10,136 bases of DNA from Alistipes sp. CAG:514 (GTDB lineage: Bacteria; Bacteroidota; Bacteroidia; Bacteroidales; UBA932), in contig HF986081.1 of the NCBI GenBank assembly GCA_000431015.1, positions 5,338-15,473 on the forward strand, given 5' to 3'. A model generated the notes under the pieces. It was not told the DNA's origin, did not search any database, and saw only the letters and a list, made by a program, of their open reading frames with translations. Shown here piece by piece: positions 6,825-10,136 of the stretch. Positions within the stretch are counted from its first letter, which is position 1, and each line of letters opens with the position of its first letter. A program made the translations under genes and the position numbers.

Positions 6825-7103
6825 ATAATTCGGTCGCAGTTCCATTTTTAACAATGCTAAGTGTAGCCCGTCTGTCCGTCTGTCCCGTCACCCCTATCAC
6901 CCCGTAGCCCCCTTTTGCTTCCAGGGCCGTTTCGCCCGCCTTTGTTCAGAACAGAATTTCAGCGGGATTCCTCGTGGAGTGGTGTGGAAAGGAGTTTTGG
7001 ACGCAATTCTGTTTAAACGAATCCTGCGATTCAGACTAATTGAGCGAATATAAACACATTCAAACCGATCGAGCTAATCAATAGATTCTGTAAATTGATT
7101 CTC

Positions 7104-7120
7104 TAAATTTGTTAACTTTG
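7104..7120 (+). promoter_or_regulatory. Promoter region of rnhA (two -7 boxes)
   Basis: Two perfect TAnnTTTG boxes lie side by side, TAAATTTG (7104-7111) and TAACTTTG (7113-7120). The -33 regions are weak. If the second is used, the RNA would begin at about the ATG at 7126; if the first, the leader would be about 8 bases. Confidence 0.5.
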
Positions 7121-7125
7121 CGGCT

Positions 7126-7647
7126 ATGGAACAGAATTCTACAAGACCAAGAATATTCCTTTATACTGACGGAGCTTCCAGCGGGAATCCCGGGCCTGGC
7201 GGTTATGGCGTGGTGCTTAAATGTGCCGGGCGCGAGAAGGAGATGAGCGGTGGCTTCATCCGCACCACCAACAACCGGATGGAGTTGCTTGCAGTGATAA
7301 AGGGACTTGAGGCTATCAAATGGCAGAACGCTGAGGTTGAGGTGTTTAGCGATTCGTCTTATGTGGTGAAGGCGGTGAACGAGGGCTGGCTCCGGAACTG
7401 GGAGCGCAAAGGTTGGAAGAAAGTCAGGAACATTGATCTGTGGATGCGTTTTCTTGATGTCTATCGTAGGCACCGCGTTGTCTTCCACTGGCTGAAAGGT
7501 CATGCCGGGCATCCTGAGAATGAGCGCTGTGACAGTTTGGCCGTGGCTGCTGGTGCCGGTGCGGTGGCGGCAGGGAAGGTGCTTCCCGTTGATGAGGGCT
7601 ACGAGCTCTCCGCCGTTTCCGAAACCGGTGCCATCGACTTCAAATGA
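7126..7647 (+). CDS. rnhA: Ribonuclease HI
   Basis: RNase HI cuts the RNA strand of RNA:DNA hybrids, removing R-loops and primer RNA. The 173-residue protein has the full catalytic set: Asp15 in FLYTDGASSGNPGPGGYG, Glu53 in TTNNRMELLAV, Asp76 in VFSDSSYVV, His126 in WLKGHAGH and Asp136 in ENERCDSLA. The basic WLRNWERKGWKK stretch (88-99) is the handle region used for hybrid binding. About 33 residues follow the last catalytic motif, ending in an alanine/glycine-rich stretch and an acidic tail, slightly longer than the 155-residue E. coli enzyme. The start is supported by -7 boxes immediately upstream. It is divergent from rfbD and 187 bases ahead of pdxA, which has its own putative promoter, so rnhA may be a single-gene unit. 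Confidence 0.96.
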   Translation: MEQNSTRPRIFLYTDGASSGNPGPGGYGVVLKCAGREKEMSGGFIRTTNNRMELLAVIKGLEAIKWQNAEVEVFSDSSYVVKAVNEGWLRNWERKGWKKVRNIDLWMRFLDVYRRHRVVFHWLKGHAGHPENERCDSLAVAAGAGAVAAGKVLPVDEGYELSAVSETGAIDFK

Positions 7648-7714
7648 GAAATTAGTTTCTACGGAAATACGGAAATAATTGCTATCATTGGCTTACATAT
7701 TCCCTTCAATTTCC

Positions 7715-7722
7715 TAAATTTG
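7715..7722 (+). promoter_or_regulatory. Putative -7 box of the pdxA-rfbB unit
   Basis: TAAATTTG matches TAnnTTTG exactly. No TTTG sits at the usual 19-21 base spacing; a TTG lies at 7688-7690, 24 bases upstream. Transcription starting near 7728 would give pdxA a leader of about 105 bases that contains the 51-base repeat. Confidence 0.4.
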
Positions 7723-7725
7723 TAG

Positions 7726-7829
7726 ATGGATATGCTCGTTGCTGCATTAGCAGAAGGAGGCTAGAGTAAATAATGGATGAATATGCCCGCGGCTGCCGTT
7801 GCGGAGGGGGCTGTGGTTAAATAATGAAT
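7726..7829 (+). repeat. Two-copy imperfect 51-base repeat in the pdxA leader, with micro-ORFs
   Basis: The unit starting ATATGC at 7730 recurs at 7781, about 69 percent identical without gaps; both copies end in TAAATAATG(G/A)ATGA. Each copy encodes a short open frame: 7726-7764 reads MDMLVAALAEGG and 7777-7824 reads MNMPAAAVAEGAVVK. A third frame, 7773-7820, reads MDEYARGCRCGGGCG. None is in frame with pdxA. Translation is not shown. Confidence 0.6.
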
Positions 7830-7834
7830 GATTT

Positions 7835-8881
7835 ATGGAAAGGAATAACAGAAAGCCGATTGTCGGTATAACGCAAGGGGACGGGAATGGGATTGGTTAT
7901 GAAGTGATTATCAAGTCTCTGGCGGATGCCAGGATTTTGGAATCGTTCACGCCGGTTATCTATGGGTCGTCCAAGATTTTCGGATTCTACCGGAAACTGA
8001 TACACAATCTTGAGCAGATGGACACTTATGTGATCCAGAGTGCCAAAGATGCCAAGCCGAAGAAGATCAACATTGTCAACTGTCTGCCGGACAACGTGTT
8101 CGTGGAACCTGGGCAGTCTACGCCGGAGTCGGCTAAATCGGCCATCCGGTCGTTGGAGTGCGCGGTGGAGGACATCAAGAACGGCGACATTGACGTGCTG
8201 GTGACTGCGCCGATCAACAAGAAGGCAATGGTGGCCGAGGGGTTCGGCAACACGGGACACACTGAATATCTCCAAAAGGAGTTCGGGGTGGATGACGTGC
8301 TGATGTTCATGGTCTCTGACCAGTTGAGGATCAGTGTCGTGACCGGGCATATTCCTTTAAAGGACGTGCCGGCTTCCATCACGCAGGAGAAGATCGTGAA
8401 CAAGTTGAGGCTGATGACGGCGTCGCTTAAGAGGGATTTCGGCATCATCGAGCCTCGGATCGCCGTGCTGGGGCTGAATCCGCATTGCGGCGATGGCGGT
8501 TTGCTTGGTGACGAGGAGGAGAGGATAATCCTTCCTGCTGTCAAGGCAGCTAATGCTGAGGGGCTTATGGCGTTCGGACCTTATTCGCCGGACGGGTTCT
8601 TCGGGCTTGGACACTATGCTAAGTTTGACGCTACGCTGGCCATGTACCATGATCAGGGGCTTGCTCCGTTCAAGGCTTTGGCCTTTGAGGACGGGGTGAA
8701 CTTCACGGCAGGGCTTCCGATCGTGAGGACTTCGCCGGATCACGGGACGGCTTACGAGATGGCTGGGCGTGACGAGGCTGATCCGCAGTCGATGATGTCG
8801 TCCATCTACACGGCTATCGACATTTTCCGGAAGCGTGAAGCCTTCGACGATCTGCAGGAGCGGAAGATGCAGAAGAAATAA
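7835..8881 (+). CDS. pdxA: 4-hydroxythreonine-4-phosphate dehydrogenase
   Basis: PdxA oxidises 4-phosphohydroxy-L-threonine with NAD(P)+; the product decarboxylates to the aminoacetone phosphate that PdxJ uses in the DXP-dependent route to pyridoxal phosphate. It has 348 residues, typical of the family. Visible motifs: GITQGDGNGIGYEVIIK (11-27, the GIGYE form instead of the proteobacterial GIGPE); VTAPINKKA; the substrate-binding GHTEYL (141-146); three metal-binding histidines, His172 (TGHIPL), His217 (LNPHCGDGG) and His272 (MYHDQGLAPFK); and RTSPDHGTA (298-306). The active site is complete. It lies 187 bases after rnhA behind a repeat-containing leader and 26 bases ahead of rfbB, so pdxA and rfbB are probably cotranscribed although their pathways differ. 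Confidence 0.97.
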   Translation: MERNNRKPIVGITQGDGNGIGYEVIIKSLADARILESFTPVIYGSSKIFGFYRKLIHNLEQMDTYVIQSAKDAKPKKINIVNCLPDNVFVEPGQSTPESAKSAIRSLECAVEDIKNGDIDVLVTAPINKKAMVAEGFGNTGHTEYLQKEFGVDDVLMFMVSDQLRISVVTGHIPLKDVPASITQEKIVNKLRLMTASLKRDFGIIEPRIAVLGLNPHCGDGGLLGDEEERIILPAVKAANAEGLMAFGPYSPDGFFGLGHYAKFDATLAMYHDQGLAPFKALAFEDGVNFTAGLPIVRTSPDHGTAYEMAGRDEADPQSMMSSIYTAIDIFRKREAFDDLQERKMQKK

Positions 8882-8907
8882 GCGGAAGTGATCTTACGAA
8901 CAACAAT

Positions 8908-10038
8908 ATGAATATGAGTGCGAACCACACCAGGTCGATCCTGATTACCGGCGGTGCCGGCTTCATCGGCAGTCATGTCGTGCGGCTTTTCGTCAACAAG
9001 TACCCTGACTACCGGATCGTCAACCTCGACAAACTTACCTATGCGGGTAACCTCGCCAATCTCAAGGATATAGAGGATAAACCGAACTATGTCTTCGTCA
9101 AGGCTGACATCTGCGACCTGGAGGCGGTGCGCAAGGTGATCCGTGAATATTCCATCGATGGTGTCATCCATCTTGCCGCCGAGAGCCATGTGGACAGGTC
9201 GATCGTGGATCCGTTCACGTTCGCCAGGACCAATGTGCTTGGCACGCTGACGCTTCTTCAGGCCGCACGTGAGTTCTGGGAGCCGGAAGGCTGGGATGGG
9301 AAGAGGTTCTACCACATCTCCACAGATGAGGTCTACGGCGCTCTTGAGCTGACCAGGCCGGAGGGTGATCCTGCCGGCAACGAGTGTGGCGGCGGGCCGT
9401 TCGGCGACACGTTCTTCACGGAGGAGAGCAAGTACCAGCCTCACAGTCCGTATTCGGCGGCAAAGGCTTCCAGTGACCATTTTGTCCGTGCCTATCATGA
9501 CACTTACGGGATGCCGACAATTGTGACCAACTGCTCGAACAATTACGGGCCGTACCAGTTTCCGGAGAAGCTTATACCATTGTTCATCAATAACATCCGT
9601 CAGCGTCGTCCTCTTCCTGTCTATGGAAAAGGGGAGAATGTGCGTGACTGGCTCTACGTTGAGGATCACGCAAGGGCAATCGATATGATCTTCCATAAGG
9701 GTGAGGTCGCCCAGACATACAACATCGGAGGATTCAACGAGTGGAGGAACATCGATCTGATCAAGGTTCTCATCAGAACCGTCGATCGGCTTCTTGGCCG
9801 TCCGGAAGGGGCGGATGATGATCTGATCACCTATGTCACTGACAGGAAGGGGCATGACATGCGCTATGCCATCGATTCATCTAAACTGAAAAGGGAACTG
9901 GGCTGGGAGCCGAGCCTTCAGTTCGCCGAGGGCATCGAGAAGACCGTGCGCTGGTACCTTCAGAATGGTGACTGGCTTGACAACGTGACAAGCGGCGAGT
10001 ATCTCCGCTACTACGAGGACATGTACAAGGGACGGTAG
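8908..10038 (+). CDS. rfbB: dTDP-glucose 4,6-dehydratase
   Basis: RfbB/RmlB converts dTDP-glucose to dTDP-4-dehydro-6-deoxyglucose through an NAD+-dependent internal redox cycle, the second step of dTDP-L-rhamnose synthesis. It is a 376-residue extended short-chain dehydrogenase. The NAD loop is TGGAGFIGS (14-22); DKLTYAGNL.NL follows; LAAESHVDRSI (89-99) and the catalytic triplet Thr139-Asp140-Glu141 in HISTDEVYG are intact; the YxxxK pair is Tyr182 and Lys186 in SPYSAAKAS; NCSNNYGPYQFPEKLIPL and VRDWLYVEDHA close the active site. About 15 extra residues (150-170, glycine-rich) precede the FTEES segment, compatible with the longer Bacteroidota forms. Start could be the ATG at 8908 or at 8914. 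It lies 26 bases after pdxA and on the opposite strand from the other three rfb genes. Confidence 0.97.
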   Translation: MNMSANHTRSILITGGAGFIGSHVVRLFVNKYPDYRIVNLDKLTYAGNLANLKDIEDKPNYVFVKADICDLEAVRKVIREYSIDGVIHLAAESHVDRSIVDPFTFARTNVLGTLTLLQAAREFWEPEGWDGKRFYHISTDEVYGALELTRPEGDPAGNECGGGPFGDTFFTEESKYQPHSPYSAAKASSDHFVRAYHDTYGMPTIVTNCSNNYGPYQFPEKLIPLFINNIRQRRPLPVYGKGENVRDWLYVEDHARAIDMIFHKGEVAQTYNIGGFNEWRNIDLIKVLIRTVDRLLGRPEGADDDLITYVTDRKGHDMRYAIDSSKLKRELGWEPSLQFAEGIEKTVRWYLQNGDWLDNVTSGEYLRYYEDMYKGR

Positions 10039-10049
10039 CGTCTCTACCG
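10033..10049 (+). other. Hairpin over the rfbB stop codon
   Basis: CGGTAG (10033-10038) and CTACCG (10044-10049) form a perfect 6-base stem with a CGTCT loop; the stem contains the stop codon TAG. No T-run follows, so it is not a standalone terminator. Confidence 0.4.
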
Positions 10050-10058
10050 GAAGATTAG

Positions 10059-10092
10059 CCGCAGGTGGAAAAAAATAACTTTCCGCTTGCGG
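10059..10092 (+). terminator. Stem-loop after rfbB, probable transcription terminator
   Basis: CCGCAGGTGGAAA (10059-10071) pairs with TTTCCGCTTGCGG (10080-10092) over 13 positions, two of them G-U, around an 8-base A-rich loop. The A-tract in the stem favours bidirectional function, but the T-run after the stem (TAAGGTTTTC) is weak. Position 21 bases after the rfbB stop supports a terminator or 3' stabilising role. Confidence 0.5.
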
Positions 10093-10108
10093 TAAGGTTT
10101 TCTGATGG

Positions 10109-10125
10109 AGGTGCGAGACGCACCT
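10109..10125. repeat. Short perfect hairpin near the right edge
   Basis: AGGTGCG (10109-10115) and CGCACCT (10119-10125) form a 7-base perfect inverted repeat around AGA. What follows is outside the window, so whether it belongs to a terminator, a repeat family or the next gene's regulatory region cannot be told. Confidence 0.4.
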
Positions 10126-10136
10126 GGCATTCCTGC

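Larger units (their letters stand above)
6735..7125. other. 391-base divergent intergenic region between rfbD and rnhA
   Basis: No supportable gene. The left part holds the rfbD promoter and the right end the rnhA promoter. Between them, 6860-6915 is C-rich with short GTCTGTCC-like repeats. From 6950 to 7032 there are interleaved inverted repeats: AACAGAATT (6950-6958) with AATTCTGTT (7005-7013), and GCGGGATTC (6962-6970) with GAATCCTGC (7019-7027). The minus strand is open for some 60 codons here but lacks a convincing start, so it is not called as a gene. Confidence 0.6.

Noticed and set aside
8345..8368. GGGCATATTCCTTTAAAG inside pdxA resembling the recG-side repeat
   Set aside because: It encodes the conserved TGHIPLKD metal-site segment of PdxA, so the likeness is best explained by coding constraint and chance.
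8806..9855. Antisense open frame of 349 codons opposite rfbB
   Set aside because: The opposite strand encodes an intact RfbB with a full catalytic set; the antisense translation has no family features and crosses the pdxA-rfbB junction.
1..10136. Defence island, mobile element or CRISPR locus
   Set aside because: The WYL protein alone suggested this, but there are no nucleases, transposases, integrases, regularly spaced repeats or phage genes; the neighbours are core metabolic and repair genes.

Overview
The window looks like a chromosomal piece of a member of the Bacteroidota, most likely order Bacteroidales. Three things point there. Most genes are preceded by the Bacteroidota -7 box TAnnTTTG rather than by a TATAAT/Shine-Dalgarno layout. 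PdxA carries the GIGYE variant of its N-terminal motif that I associate with this phylum. Two short lipoproteins have type II signal peptides and Bacteroidota-type relatives. Coding GC is moderate to high and the intergenic DNA is AT-rich. There are no tRNAs, rRNAs, CRISPR arrays, transposase genes or phage genes.

Layout. At the left, a minus-strand pair is transcribed out of the window: a WYL-domain regulator (341-1279) followed 3 bases later by the N-terminus of an S9-type peptidase lipoprotein (1-337, cut by the window edge). A 250-base divergent region with an inverted repeat over the regulator's start separates it from a small plus-strand lipoprotein (about 1559-1969) resembling those of the radical SAM/lipoprotein systems. 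A three-copy 34-35 base tandem repeat follows, then recG (2158-4260, plus). The recG stop overlaps the end of a minus-strand operon, rfbD-rfbA-rfbC (6734 down to 4242), which has a clear promoter at 6794-6824. Across a 391-base divergent region come the plus-strand genes rnhA (7126-7647), pdxA (7835-8881) and rfbB (8908-10038). After rfbB lies a run of three hairpins.

How the genes work together. RfbA, RfbB, RfbD and RfbC supply all four steps from glucose-1-phosphate and dTTP to dTDP-L-rhamnose, the donor for rhamnose in surface polysaccharide or glycoprotein. Three of the genes form one operon. The second-step gene, rfbB, sits on the other strand behind pdxA (pyridoxal phosphate synthesis) and rnhA (RNA:DNA hybrid removal). 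RecG (branched DNA remodelling) is an unrelated housekeeping gene.

Most of the window is ordinary core metabolism and I see no clear new multi-gene system. The items most worth a second look are in the non-coding DNA: a duplicated 51-base unit in the pdxA leader that encodes two similar micro-peptides; a related tandem repeat before recG; palindromic copies of CATGTCTT around the WYL regulator; and interleaved inverted repeats between rfbD and rnhA.
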